64,000 nucleotides of DNA from a bacterium YEK0313 (GTDB taxonomy: Bacteria; Pseudomonadota; Alphaproteobacteria; Rhizobiales; Phreatobacteraceae), in contig CCMO02000001.1 in the NCBI GenBank assembly GCA_000751295.2, forward strand, positions 4,926,615-4,990,614, in the 5' to 3' direction. Every line of letters begins with the position of its first letter. Position 1 is the first letter of the stretch. The notes under the pieces were generated by a model. The model was not told the origin of the DNA and searched no databases. It saw only the letters and a program-made list of their open reading frames with translations. Of the stretch, positions 27,801 through 38,378 are shown one piece after another. The position numbers and the translations under genes are program-made.

Positions 27801-27960
27801 GGCTTGAAAGGTCTCTTGTGGCGATAGACGCGAATCAGAATTCCGGGCCGGTGACTCCGGCCGATCCAGCCTCCTTATAGTCACAACAGCGCCATTTTGT
27901 CGAAAGGACGCGCTTCACTCTTGGTGAGAAACTGTGACAAGGGCTGAGAAAATCGGCGTT

Positions 27961-28677
27961 TCAGCCATCTGCGGCGAGCGCCGATCGTCCGCGCTGCAGC
28001 CACAGCACCACGCCCCAGCAGGCCATGGCCCAGGCCGCGCCGATGAGCCAGCCGCCCAGCACGTCGGTCGGCCAATGCACGCCGATATAGACCCGGCTGA
28101 CGCCGACCAGCACGGTGAGCACCACCGCGACCAATGGAAAGAAGACACGCACACGCCGATCGGTCTCGATCCGGGCGAGCAGGACACCGAGCGTCAGATA
28201 GGTCACCGCGGCCACCATGGAATGGCCGCTCGGAAAGCTTGCGGACAGCTCGACGGGCGCATTCGGCACGAGATCCGGCCGCGCGCGGTCAAAAAAGGCC
28301 TTGAGGACCTGACTCAATCCGGCGCCGCTCAGCACCGCCGTCGCGACGAAGGCGGCGGCGGCCGGGCGGCGGACCAGCACGAGATAGACGACGGTGAACA
28401 GCACGATGAGGCTGAGCACGGCGGTGCCGCCAAGGGCCGTGATGTCGCGCATCACGGTCGGCAGCCAGGGGGCTCCGAGCGGCACGGCGGCGTCGCCAGC
28501 CTGCCGGAACGCCATCAGCACCTGCGCGTCGAAGGCGGCCGTCTCGCCGCCGACGACCAGATCCGCAAGAGCCAGAAAGCCGAGCACCCCGCCGGCAACG
28601 ACCGCCAGCGCCAGAACGAGGCCCAGTTCGCGGCCGACGCGCGCCCGCACGGCCGGCCAGTGGCGCAGGATGCCCAT
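27961..28677 (-). CDS. PAP2-family phosphatase
   Basis: A 238-residue integral membrane protein with about six hydrophobic segments. The three PAP2 motifs are complete: KAFFDRARP (K-x6-RP), PSGH, and SRVYIGVHWPTDVLGG (S-R-x5-H-x3-D). Such enzymes remove phosphate from lipid phosphates such as undecaprenyl pyrophosphate or phosphatidic acid at the outer face of the inner membrane. It follows the DUF3297 gene by 14 bases, so the two may form an operon. The cell-wall neighbour glmM makes a bactoprenyl role plausible but unproven. Confidence 0.92.
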   Translation of the reverse strand: MGILRHWPAVRARVGRELGLVLALAVVAGGVLGFLALADLVVGGETAAFDAQVLMAFRQAGDAAVPLGAPWLPTVMRDITALGGTAVLSLIVLFTVVYLVLVRRPAAAAFVATAVLSGAGLSQVLKAFFDRARPDLVPNAPVELSASFPSGHSMVAAVTYLTLGVLLARIETDRRVRVFFPLVAVVLTVLVGVSRVYIGVHWPTDVLGGWLIGAAWAMACWGVVLWLQRGRSALAADG

Positions 28678-28691
28678 CGGAGGCTGCGCCC

Positions 28692-28931
28692 TCAGCTTTC
28701 GCGGAAATAGGGTTCGACCGGGCCGTTCAGCTTGATGGTCAGAGGATTGCCGTGGCGGTCATTGGCAGTGCCGACCGCAACGCGCACCCAGCCCTCGCTC
28801 ACGCAATATTCCTCGACATTGGTCTTTTCGACGCCCTTGAAGCGGATACCGACATTCCGGCTGAGAATGGCCTCGTCGTAATAGGGGCTCGAGGGATTGG
28901 TCGACAGGCGGTCGGGAAGCGTATCGCTCAT
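28692..28931 (-). CDS. DUF3297 family protein
   Basis: A 79-residue soluble protein starting at ATG 28931. The sequence pieces LPDRLSTNPSSPYYDE, VGIRFKGVEKTNVEEYC and GPVEPYFR are typical of DUF3297, a small family of proteobacterial proteins related to glutathione-peroxidase-annotated entries but with no known activity. One Cys sits in EEYCVSEGW. It is 14 bases upstream of the PAP2 gene on the same strand. Confidence 0.88.
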   Translation of the reverse strand: MSDTLPDRLSTNPSSPYYDEAILSRNVGIRFKGVEKTNVEEYCVSEGWVRVAVGTANDRHGNPLTIKLNGPVEPYFRES

Positions 28932-29089
28932 GGTCGTGTCTCGATACTGAGGGAGAAAGCCGGCGGAGCAATAGCGCCAAAGCGGGCGCCATGCCAATCC
29001 GGCCTGCCGTCGCGCCTTGCTCGCGCCATGGAACACATATCCTTAGCAGAATCACGTAATCGTGCATCGGGGCGCGCCTGCAAGGAGAC

Positions 29090-29454
29090 ATGAAGATGGA
29101 CAGACGGAATTTCCTGCTGGGGCTGGCCGGCAGTCTCGCCGCGCTCTCGCCCCTGGCGGCAACGGCGGCCTCAGCCGAAACGGTACCGGGAGGCCTCGAC
29201 GCGGTGCGCGCCGCGCTCGCCCCTGCCGGCCAGCCGCTGGAGATGCAGGGCGGCCAAGGCCAGTTCGGCGCCGGACGGCGGGGCGACGAGGGGCACCGGG
29301 GCGGTGGCCGCGGTGGCGACGGCGGTCGTGGTCACGGCGACGGCGGCGGTGGCCGCGCCCGCCGCCGCGGCACGGCCACGGCTGGGGCGGTCCGCCGCGC
29401 CGCTGCTGGATCAACCGCTGGGGCGAGCGTGTCTGCCGCCCGGCCTATTATTGA
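29090..29454 (+). pseudogene. Tat-exported Gly-rich protein, frameshifted copy
   Basis: ATG 29090 follows AAGGAG. Residues 1-29 form a Tat signal (DRRNFLLGLAGSLAALSPLA), then LDAVRAALAPAGQPLEMQGGQ and a Gly/Arg/Asp-rich tract. The Gly-rich frame then degenerates, while the neighbouring frame supplies a sensible end, GHGWGGPPRRCWINRWG plus ERVCRPAYY, stopping at 29454. This mirrors the end of the downstream paralogue (RRCWIRYGRRICRYYR). One indel near 29355-29385 therefore separates the two parts. It may be a true mutation or an error in a hard GC-rich tract. Confidence 0.7.
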
Positions 29455-29483
29455 TCCCATTCGCCGGTCTCGATCGAATGGCA

Positions 29484-29509
29484 GGACGGCCCGGTTTCGA
29501 CCGGGCCGT
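29484..29509 (+). terminator. Hairpin after the first Gly-rich gene
   Basis: GACGGCCCGGT and ACCGGGCCGTC form a perfect 11-bp stem closed by a TTCG tetraloop, followed by GGCATTT. It probably ends the first transcript, so the paralogues are likely separate units. Confidence 0.65.
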
Positions 29510-29663
29510 CGGCATTTCAGGGCCATGCTGCCGGCCATCGCGTCCGGATCGGGAGGAAGCCGAGCCTTGCCCGGCACGCATCTCGGCCGGGACGAGGAAA
29601 CCAATACCGCCACCGCGGCGTTTGTCCTGACTGGGGATGAACGCTTCTCGAGGAGACACGACC

Positions 29664-30188
29664 ATGGACCGCAGAGGTTTCCTTGTCGCCTTGGCCGGCG
29701 GGCTTGCATCGCTCTCGCCGCTCGCCGCAAAGGCCGCACCTGGCGAAGCCCCCGCCAATAGTCTCGATGCCGTGAGGGCTGCGCTTGCCCCCCGCAATGA
29801 CCCGCGTGAGATGCAGGGCGGCCAGGGCCAGGGCGGCGGTGGCCGCGGCGGAGGCGGCGGCCGGGGCTTTGGCGGCGGCCAAGGCGGGCGCGGCGGCGGC
29901 TGGGGTGGCGGTGGCGGCTGGGGTGGCGGCGGCCACTGGCGTGGCGGCGGTGGCTGGGGCGGCGGCCGACACTGGCATGGCGGCGGTGGCTGGGGCGGCC
30001 GGCGCTGGTATGGCCGGCGCCACTACGGCTATGGTTGGGGCGGCGGCCCGGGCTGGGGTTACGGCTGGGACGATGGCTGGGGCCCGGGCTGGGGACCTGG
30101 CCCATGGGGCTTCCGGCGCTGGCGGCGGCGACGCTGGCGCCGCTGCTGGATCCGCTACGGCCGGCGCATCTGCCGCTACTATCGCTGA
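29664..30188 (+). CDS. Tat-exported Gly-rich repeat protein
   Basis: A 174-residue protein starting at ATG 29664 behind GAGGAG. Residues 1-26 are a Tat signal (MDRRGFLVALAGGLASLSPL). NSLDAVRAALAPRNDPREMQGGQ follows, then about 100 residues of Gly with Trp, His, Arg and Tyr (repeats like GGGGWGGG and HWRGGGGWGG), and a basic tail with two Cys (RRCWIRYGRRICRYYR). It is a tandem paralogue of the frameshifted gene at 29090-29454. A short helix ending in LxxVRAAL before aromatic Gly-rich repeats recalls GrrA-type RiPP precursors, but no radical SAM gene is nearby. It overlaps the convergent crotonase gene by 10 bp. Confidence 0.8.
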   Translation: MDRRGFLVALAGGLASLSPLAAKAAPGEAPANSLDAVRAALAPRNDPREMQGGQGQGGGGRGGGGGRGFGGGQGGRGGGWGGGGGWGGGGHWRGGGGWGGGRHWHGGGGWGGRRWYGRRHYGYGWGGGPGWGYGWDDGWGPGWGPGPWGFRRWRRRRWRRCWIRYGRRICRYYR

Positions 30189-30997
30189 TTGCGCATGGCG
30201 GTCGACCGGCGCGCCATGAAGCGCCCGACCCCGTCGGCGACATCGGGACCTGCGACCATCCGCTCGAACTGGGCCGCTTCGACCGCAAGCCCCTCGTCGA
30301 TCGACAGGTTGATGCCGCGCGTGACCGCCGCCAGGCAGGCGGCGACCGGCGCGGCCCCGTGCGCGATGATGCGTGCGGCCAGCGCGTGCGCCGCCGGCAG
30401 CAGTTCGCCCGCCGGCACGACATCGTTGACGAGGCCGATGCGCATGGCCTCGCGCGCGCCGATCGGTTCGCCGGTCAGGATCATCTTCAGGGCGCGCTTG
30501 CGGCCGATGAGGCGCGGCAGCCGCTGCGAGCCGCCGAAAGGCGGCGCGAAGCCGAGGCGGATCTCCGGCTTGGCAAAGCCCGCGTGCTCGGCCGCGATCG
30601 CCAGGGGACAGGCTTCGACCATCTCGCAGCCGCCGCCGAAGGCAAGGCCGTTGACCGCGGCGATGACCGGTTTTCCGAAGGCTTCGATGCGGCGCGTCAG
30701 GCCCTGACCGCGCCGGACGAATTCGCGCATCAGACTGTCGGCTCCGGCGGCAAGGCGGGTTTCAAGCTCGGCGATATCGGCACCGGCGCTGAAGGCCCGG
30801 TCACCGGCGCCGGTGATGATGACCGCGCGCACAGAGCGATCCGCCTCGATCGTGTCGAGCAGGACCTGGAAGCGGTCGATCAGCGCGGCATCGAGCGCAT
30901 TGAGCTTGTCCGGGCGGTTCAAGGTCAGGGTCGCGACCGGCCCATCGACGGCCATCTGGACGGGCTCGAAAGGTGTCGCGGCAGCAGTGGCGGGCAT
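30179..30997 (-). CDS. Enoyl-CoA hydratase/isomerase family protein
   Basis: A 272-residue crotonase. The CoA-binding and oxyanion segments read AFSAGADIAEL and NGLAFGGGCEM. The two acidic residues used by true hydratases are present, Glu in GGCE and Glu in KPEIRLG. The family's GAGGTQRL loop is replaced by FAPPFGGSQRLPR, a common variant. It likely hydrates a medium or short enoyl-CoA, but isomerase or dehalogenase-like activity cannot be excluded. It is divergent from the LysR gene at 31122, which is a plausible regulator. Confidence 0.88.
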   Translation of the reverse strand: MPATAAATPFEPVQMAVDGPVATLTLNRPDKLNALDAALIDRFQVLLDTIEADRSVRAVIITGAGDRAFSAGADIAELETRLAAGADSLMREFVRRGQGLTRRIEAFGKPVIAAVNGLAFGGGCEMVEACPLAIAAEHAGFAKPEIRLGFAPPFGGSQRLPRLIGRKRALKMILTGEPIGAREAMRIGLVNDVVPAGELLPAAHALAARIIAHGAAPVAACLAAVTRGINLSIDEGLAVEAAQFERMVAGPDVADGVGRFMARRSTAMRNQR

Positions 30998-31121
30998 GGT
31001 GGAAATCCTCGGCGTGACGGGCGGATGGTCCCCTCTTCGGCGGCGCTGGACAAACGACTAATCCTGCGCGAGCGTTGAATGAAACTCACCCGGCCCGACA
31101 GGTCGGCATCCGGCAGCCTCC

Positions 31122-31997
31122 ATGCGCCAGCGCCTGCCACCGTTGAACTCCTTGCGCGTGTTCGAGGCGGCGGCACGCCTGCTGAGCTTCAAGAATGCGG
31201 CGGAGGAACTGCTGCTGACGCCGAGCGCGGTCAGCCACGGCATCCAGGCGCTGGAACAGTGGCTCGGCACGCCGCTGTTCGTCCGCGGCACGCGCGGCAT
31301 CGTGCTGACCGAGGCGGGCAGTGCCTATTATCCGAAGGTCCAGGCCGCGCTCGCCATGCTTGCTGCCGCCAGCGGCGAGCTGCTTGTGCACCATGGCCGG
31401 CGCCTGACGGTGAGCGCCGCGCCCACTTTCGCAAGCCGCCTGCTGATGCCGCGGCTCGCCGGCTTCCGCGAAGCGCATCCGGGCATCGACGTCCTGGTGG
31501 ACACGACGCGCGAACGTATCGACTTTGCCGATGGCATCGACCTGGCGATCCGCATGGGGCGCGGCGGCTGGCAAGGCGTGGTGGCCGAGGAGCTCCTGCG
31601 CGAAACGCTGGTGCCGGTCGCCTCTCCCGAGCTTGCCGCGCGGCTCGCGGACAGGGAGCCGTCGGACGCGCCGCTGATCCACATCACCTCGGTCGCCGAG
31701 GACTGGGCCGAGTGGGCGCGCAAGACCGGCCGTGCCCTGGGCGACGGTCCGGCCGGCCTCAGCTTCGACACGCTGCTGCTCGGCTATGACGCGGCAAGCC
31801 GCGGCCTCGGCGTCGCGCTCGGCCGGCTGCCGCTCATCGATGCCGAGCTTGCGGCCGGCACGCTGGTCGCGCTCTGGGGCCCGCCGGTTCCGGCCAATAC
31901 CGGCTATTGGCTGGTCTCTGCCGAAAATCGCGCCGGCGATCCGGCCATCCAGGCGTTCCGGGCCTGGATGGCGGCCCATCCGGTCGGCCTCGCCTGA
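31122..31997 (+). CDS. LysR-family regulator (GcvA-like)
   Basis: A 291-residue regulator. The N-terminal helix-turn-helix reads LPPLNSLRVFEAAARLLSF, then AAEELLLTPSAVSHGIQALE, the GcvA/AmpR-type version, followed by GTPLFVRGTRGIVLTEAG. The C-terminal effector domain begins near residue 92 (RLTVSAAPTFASRLL). It is divergent from the crotonase gene with a 124-bp gap, the usual LysR target arrangement, and convergent with the aldo/keto reductase gene. The inducer is unknown. Confidence 0.9.
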   Translation: MRQRLPPLNSLRVFEAAARLLSFKNAAEELLLTPSAVSHGIQALEQWLGTPLFVRGTRGIVLTEAGSAYYPKVQAALAMLAAASGELLVHHGRRLTVSAAPTFASRLLMPRLAGFREAHPGIDVLVDTTRERIDFADGIDLAIRMGRGGWQGVVAEELLRETLVPVASPELAARLADREPSDAPLIHITSVAEDWAEWARKTGRALGDGPAGLSFDTLLLGYDAASRGLGVALGRLPLIDAELAAGTLVALWGPPVPANTGYWLVSAENRAGDPAIQAFRAWMAAHPVGLA

Positions 31998-31999
31998 GG

Positions 32000-33010
32000 T
32001 CAGCCGTTGCGCGGCTGCCGCCCTTCCAGCGGATAGGCCGGATCGGTATAGCCCGGCGTCGAGGGATGGCCCGCCGGCACCAGGCGGTCGACCAGTTGCT
32101 CGTCGGCCCTGGTGAAGTGATAGCCGGGCGCGCCGAGATAGTCCTCGAACTGGGCGAGCGTGCGCGGCCCGGCGATCGCCGCCGTGACGAAGCGGTTGTT
32201 CAGCACCCAGGCGGTGGCGAACTGGCTCGGCGTGATGCCGCGCTTCTCCGCATGGCTCTTCAGCCGCTGGGCGATGGCGATCGATTCCTTGCGCCACTCC
32301 GTCTGCATCATCCGGGCATCGGCGCGACTGGCGCGCGATCCCTCCGGCGGCGGCGCCTTCGGATGGTACTTGCCGCTCAGGATGCCGCGCGCGAGCGGCG
32401 AATAGGGCACGACGCCGAGACCATAGAAGCCGCAGGCCGGCAGATGCTCCACCTCGGGCATGCGGTTCATCGCATTGTAATAGGGCTGGCTGACCACCGG
32501 CCGGTCGATGCCCATCCGATCGGCGAGGTTGCAGATCTCGGCGACGCGCCAGGAGCGATGGTTGGAGACCCCGTAATAGCGGACCTTGCCCTGGCGGAGG
32601 AGATCTCCCAGCGCCCGCACAGTCTCCTCGAGCGGCACCGAATGATCTTCCTTGTGGAGATAATAGATGTCGATCGCCTCGGTGCCGAGGCGCTTCAGGC
32701 TCGCCTCGACCGCCCGCATCATGTAGCGGCGCGACAGGCCGCGATCATTGGCACCGGGACCGGTCGGGTTGCCGAGCTTGGTAGCCAGCACCCAGTGGTC
32801 GCGGTCGCGCCGGATGGCGCGGCCGACGATCTCCTCGGACCGCCCTTCCGTATAGACATCGGCCGTATCGATGAAATTGACGCCGGCATCCTTCGCCCTG
32901 CCGATGATCCGGTCGGCATCGGCTTCCTCCGTCGGCCCGCCGAACATCATCGTGCCCAGGCAGATCGGCGAAACTTTCAGGCCGGAGCGGCCGAGACTAC
33001 GGGTGTCCAT
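32000..33010 (-). CDS. Aldo/keto reductase
   Basis: A 336-residue NADPH-dependent TIM-barrel oxidoreductase starting at ATG 33010 (MDTRSLGRSGLKVSPICLGTM). The catalytic tetrad is visible: Asp and Tyr in FIDTADVYTEGRSE, Lys in VLATKLGNP, and His in YYLHKEDHSVPLEE. It resembles the YajO/YghZ-like branch that reduces aldehydes. The last gene base is 3 bp from the convergent LysR stop. Its physiological substrate is not evident, and a short longer start to 33076 would run into the repeat region. Confidence 0.92.
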   Translation of the reverse strand: MDTRSLGRSGLKVSPICLGTMMFGGPTEEADADRIIGRAKDAGVNFIDTADVYTEGRSEEIVGRAIRRDRDHWVLATKLGNPTGPGANDRGLSRRYMMRAVEASLKRLGTEAIDIYYLHKEDHSVPLEETVRALGDLLRQGKVRYYGVSNHRSWRVAEICNLADRMGIDRPVVSQPYYNAMNRMPEVEHLPACGFYGLGVVPYSPLARGILSGKYHPKAPPPEGSRASRADARMMQTEWRKESIAIAQRLKSHAEKRGITPSQFATAWVLNNRFVTAAIAGPRTLAQFEDYLGAPGYHFTRADEQLVDRLVPAGHPSTPGYTDPAYPLEGRQPRNG

Positions 33011-33022
33011 GGGGAGGTCCTG

Positions 33023-33145
33023 GCGAATGGGGAATGGGAAATGGGGAATGGAACCGCCACGGCGGCGGCGCGTCAAACCCGAAAGCCGGCCTCGGGCCGC
33101 GCGCCACGCGCATACCCCACTCGCTATTCGCCACTCGCCATTCGC
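33023..33145. repeat. Dispersed palindromic element, copy A
   Basis: 29-bp arms at 33023-33051 and 33117-33145 are inverted and agree at about 22 of 29 positions. Both are built of a GAATGG/GCGAATGG iteration, around a GC-rich centre. It fills the gap between the aldo/keto reductase and the EAL gene. A related element lies at 54041-54137. Confidence 0.6.
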
Positions 33146-33148
33146 TTC

Positions 33149-36121
33149 CTACGCGGCTTGCGCCGTCGCGTCGCGTAGCAGCCGCGTCGCCTGCTCGGCG
33201 GTCATCGGCTCGCCGAAGGCGAAGCCCTGGGCGAAATCGCAGCCGAGCTGGTAGAGCTCCACCGCATCGGCATCGACCTCGGCGCCCTCGGCCACCACGT
33301 CCATGCCGAGATCGTGGCCGAGCGCGATGATCGAGCGCAGCATGACCGGGCGGACGCCACGGGCATCGGCGCGCACGAAGCTCTTGTCGATCTTGATCGT
33401 GTCGAACGGGAAACGCTGGAGGTAGGACAGCGAGGAATAGCCGGTGCCGAAATCGTCGAGCGAGAGACCAGCGCCGAGGTCGCGGATCCGCTGCAGGATC
33501 TGCGCGGCATATTCCGGATTTTCCATGACCAGGCTCTCGGTCAGTTCGAGCTTCAGCGAGCCGCGCGCGACCGGCGCCCGGGCGAGCACGCCCTTGACGT
33601 CCTGCAAGAGGTCGTGGCGCAGCAGCTGGCGGCTGGACACGTTGACGGCCGCGAACAGCGGCGGGTCGAGCGGCATGAGCTGCTGCCACTGGAACAGCTG
33701 CCGGGCAGTGCGGTCGAGCACGAACAGGCCGAGCTCGACGATCAGGCCGGTCTCTTCGGCAATGGCGATGAATTCGCCCGGCGGCAGGCGGCCGAGACGC
33801 GGATGGTCCCAGCGCACGAGGGCCTCGAAACCGGCGAGCGTGCGGTCGGCGAGCCGCACCACCGGCTGGTAGACGATGGCGATCTCCGAACGTTCCAGGG
33901 CTCGCCGCAGGTCGCTCTCCAGTGCCAGGCGGTCGGTCTTCTGGGCGCGCAGCGCCTGCTTGAACACCTCGATGCGGTCGCCTCCGAGCCGCTTGCCGTG
34001 ATAGGCGGCGAGCTCGGCATCCTTCAGGAGATCCTCGCGGCCGCGCTGCGTGCCGTCGGCGAGCGCGATGCCGAGCGAGCCGGTGAGGAAGATCTCGCGG
34101 TCGCCGAAGGCGATCGGCGCGCGCAGGGTCTTGCGGATGGTTTCGGCGAAGGCGGTGATGCGCTCGGGCGTGCGCTCGGACACCAGGATGATGCCGAACT
34201 GATCGCCATTGAGCCGGGCGAGCGTGTCCTGCGGCTTCAGCAGCCGCGCGAGCCGCCGGGACACGGTGAGCAGGATGGAATCGCCGACCGCCATGCCGAC
34301 GGAATCGTTGACCTGCTTGAACCGGTCGATGTCGAAGACCAGCACGGTCGGCCGCCAGGTCTCGTCCGACCGGGCGATGGTCAGCGCGGCGTCGAGGCGG
34401 TCAAGGAACAGCTCGCGATTGGGCAGGCCGGTCAGGTTGTCGTGTACCGCATCGTGCAGCAGGCGTTCCTCGGCAGTCTTGTATTCGGTGACGTCGGTCA
34501 GGGTGCCGACGAGCCGCACCACCTCGCCGTCGGAGCCGACCACCGGCCGCGCGCGCAGCGCGAACCAGGCGAAATGATTGTCGGCCGCGCGCATGCGGAA
34601 CTCTTCGAAGAGCCGGCCGCGCCGGTGTTCGACCACGGTATCGAGGGTCGAGCGCACGCGGTCGCGGTCGGCCGGGTGGATCGCCTCGACGAATTTCGTC
34701 GCCGCCCCCTCGAGCGCGCCGCGCCTGAGGCCGAGATGCTGCTCGGCCTCCGGGCTGACCCAGATGCGGTTGGCGCCGACGTCCCAGTCGAAGATGATGT
34801 CGCCCGATCCGGTCAGCGCCAGGGCCTTGCGTTCGCTGTCGGAGACGAGAGCCTGGGGCACGGTGCCCCCGGCGAAGGCATGCTGCATGACAGTGAAGCC
34901 GATCAGCATGACCAGCAGCACCAGGGCGCCAAGCAGCGCGGGCGACGCGATCTCGTTGTTGAGCCGGCCGGTAACCATCAGCAGCGCGGCGCCGCCCCAG
35001 ATCATGAACAGGATCCAGGTCGGCACCAGGTTGATCGCCCGGTCGTAGCGCAGGAAGGCGAGATAGACGAGGATGACCGTGCCGAGAATGGTGACGATGC
35101 CGATGCCGAGGCGGGCGATGCCGGCGGCGATCGAAGGGTCGAACCAGGCGACCGTCACGAGCCCGCCGGCAAAGGCGAGCCAGATCGCGGTCAGCACCGT
35201 GTAGCGCACGTGCCAGCGATTGAGGTCGAGATAGGCGAACAGGAAGATCATCAAGGTGGCGGAGAGGATCGCCTCCGCCGTCGCCCGCCAGAACCGGACC
35301 GCCTCGGGCCCGAGCTCCATCACCCGCGTCCAGAAGCCGAAATCGAGCGCCAGCGTGCCGAGCACCGCCCAGGCGAGCAGCGCCGCCGCCGGGAACATCA
35401 AGGAGCCCTTGACCACGAAGAGGATGGTAAGGAACAGGGCAAGCAGGCCGGCAATGCCGAGCACGATGCCGCGATAGAGCGTGAACGAGTTCTCGCGGTC
35501 CTTGAAGGCGTCCGGCTGCCAGAGCGTGATCTGCGGCAGGCGCGGATCGCGCAGCTCGGCGACAAAAGTCACCGTGGTGCCCGGGTCCAGGGTGATCAGG
35601 AACACGTCCTGGTCGACCGCCGACTGGCGCTCCGGTCGGAAGCCCTGGCTCGGTGTCAGCGACACGATGCGCTGCGAGCCGAGGTCCGGCCAGATGAGCC
35701 CCGAGCGGATCAGCCGGTAGTGTGGCACGACGATCAGCCGGTCGACCTGTTCGTCGGTGGCGTTCGACAAGGCGAAGACCGCCCAGGTCAGGCTGGACGT
35801 TGCCTGCGTCTGGCGGATCTCCATGCGCCGGACGATGCCGTCGGCGCCGGGTGCGGTCGGTACGCTGACCCGGTCGGCCTCGCCCTGCACGAACTCAACC
35901 GCACGGCCGAGATTGATGGCCGGCCGATCGAGCGTCACCGCCACCGGGTCGAGCGCCAGCGCCGGCCCGCTGCCGGTGGCCGTGAGGCCGGCGGCGAGCG
36001 CAAGACAGAGAACGAGGAGCCGGAGGGAAGAAAGAAGCGTGCGCACGGTCGCCGTGGTCAGGACGAAGGAATGAACGGGCGTCACGCCATGGGCCTCGGT
36101 TGTGGCGCCAATACGGCGCAT
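33149..36121 (-). CDS. 7TMR-DISM/PAS/GGDEF/EAL c-di-GMP phosphodiesterase
   Basis: A 990-residue inner-membrane signalling protein. A hydrophobic N-terminal segment (about 30-56) is followed by an extracytoplasmic 7TMR-DISM sensor (60-210), about seven or eight membrane helices (215-415), a PAS domain (430-550), GGDEF (555-720) and EAL (735-985). The cyclase motif is NGDQF at 638-642 instead of GGDEF, so that domain is probably inactive or regulatory. The EAL motif (GFEALVRW, 764-771), KLELTES and DDFGTGYSSL are intact, so I predict c-di-GMP hydrolysis. The ligand sensed is unknown. Confidence 0.9.
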   Translation of the reverse strand: MRRIGATTEAHGVTPVHSFVLTTATVRTLLSSLRLLVLCLALAAGLTATGSGPALALDPVAVTLDRPAINLGRAVEFVQGEADRVSVPTAPGADGIVRRMEIRQTQATSSLTWAVFALSNATDEQVDRLIVVPHYRLIRSGLIWPDLGSQRIVSLTPSQGFRPERQSAVDQDVFLITLDPGTTVTFVAELRDPRLPQITLWQPDAFKDRENSFTLYRGIVLGIAGLLALFLTILFVVKGSLMFPAAALLAWAVLGTLALDFGFWTRVMELGPEAVRFWRATAEAILSATLMIFLFAYLDLNRWHVRYTVLTAIWLAFAGGLVTVAWFDPSIAAGIARLGIGIVTILGTVILVYLAFLRYDRAINLVPTWILFMIWGGAALLMVTGRLNNEIASPALLGALVLLVMLIGFTVMQHAFAGGTVPQALVSDSERKALALTGSGDIIFDWDVGANRIWVSPEAEQHLGLRRGALEGAATKFVEAIHPADRDRVRSTLDTVVEHRRGRLFEEFRMRAADNHFAWFALRARPVVGSDGEVVRLVGTLTDVTEYKTAEERLLHDAVHDNLTGLPNRELFLDRLDAALTIARSDETWRPTVLVFDIDRFKQVNDSVGMAVGDSILLTVSRRLARLLKPQDTLARLNGDQFGIILVSERTPERITAFAETIRKTLRAPIAFGDREIFLTGSLGIALADGTQRGREDLLKDAELAAYHGKRLGGDRIEVFKQALRAQKTDRLALESDLRRALERSEIAIVYQPVVRLADRTLAGFEALVRWDHPRLGRLPPGEFIAIAEETGLIVELGLFVLDRTARQLFQWQQLMPLDPPLFAAVNVSSRQLLRHDLLQDVKGVLARAPVARGSLKLELTESLVMENPEYAAQILQRIRDLGAGLSLDDFGTGYSSLSYLQRFPFDTIKIDKSFVRADARGVRPVMLRSIIALGHDLGMDVVAEGAEVDADAVELYQLGCDFAQGFAFGEPMTAEQATRLLRDATAQAA

Positions 36122-36231
36122 GGCATTCGTCTTGGCAAAGACTTAGCCGGGCTTGTCGCGTCGAGGCAAGGTCACCGGGCGCCTTTCGGGCAGCGATCCA
36201 AGGTTTATCGCCATGCCGGCCGGCCCGGAAA

Positions 36232-36259
36232 CAAAAACGGCGGGCCCATGGCCCGCCGT
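36232..36259 (-). terminator. Intrinsic terminator of ftsH
   Basis: ACGGCGGGCC and GGCCCGCCGT (10-bp arms, CAT loop). On the minus strand the stem is followed by TTTTTGT. It lies 24 bp past the ftsH stop codon. Confidence 0.85.
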
Positions 36260-36282
36260 GATCGCGTGGGATTGCTGCCGAG

Positions 36283-38202
<1,920 letters not shown>

Positions 38203-38378
38203 CGCGGTCCTTCCCCGGGGCTCAGCCACGTCCTGCGCCGCAGCGGCGCGTTTCATGCGATCGGCAATAGCCCAGCCCGTTAGAATACGTAATGTAGGTT
38301 CGGCGGCGAGCCTTGCCAAGGAGAGGTCGCTGCATCCGCGCGGTTCTGTTGAGGCGAGATCGCAATCCGGTCAACTCT

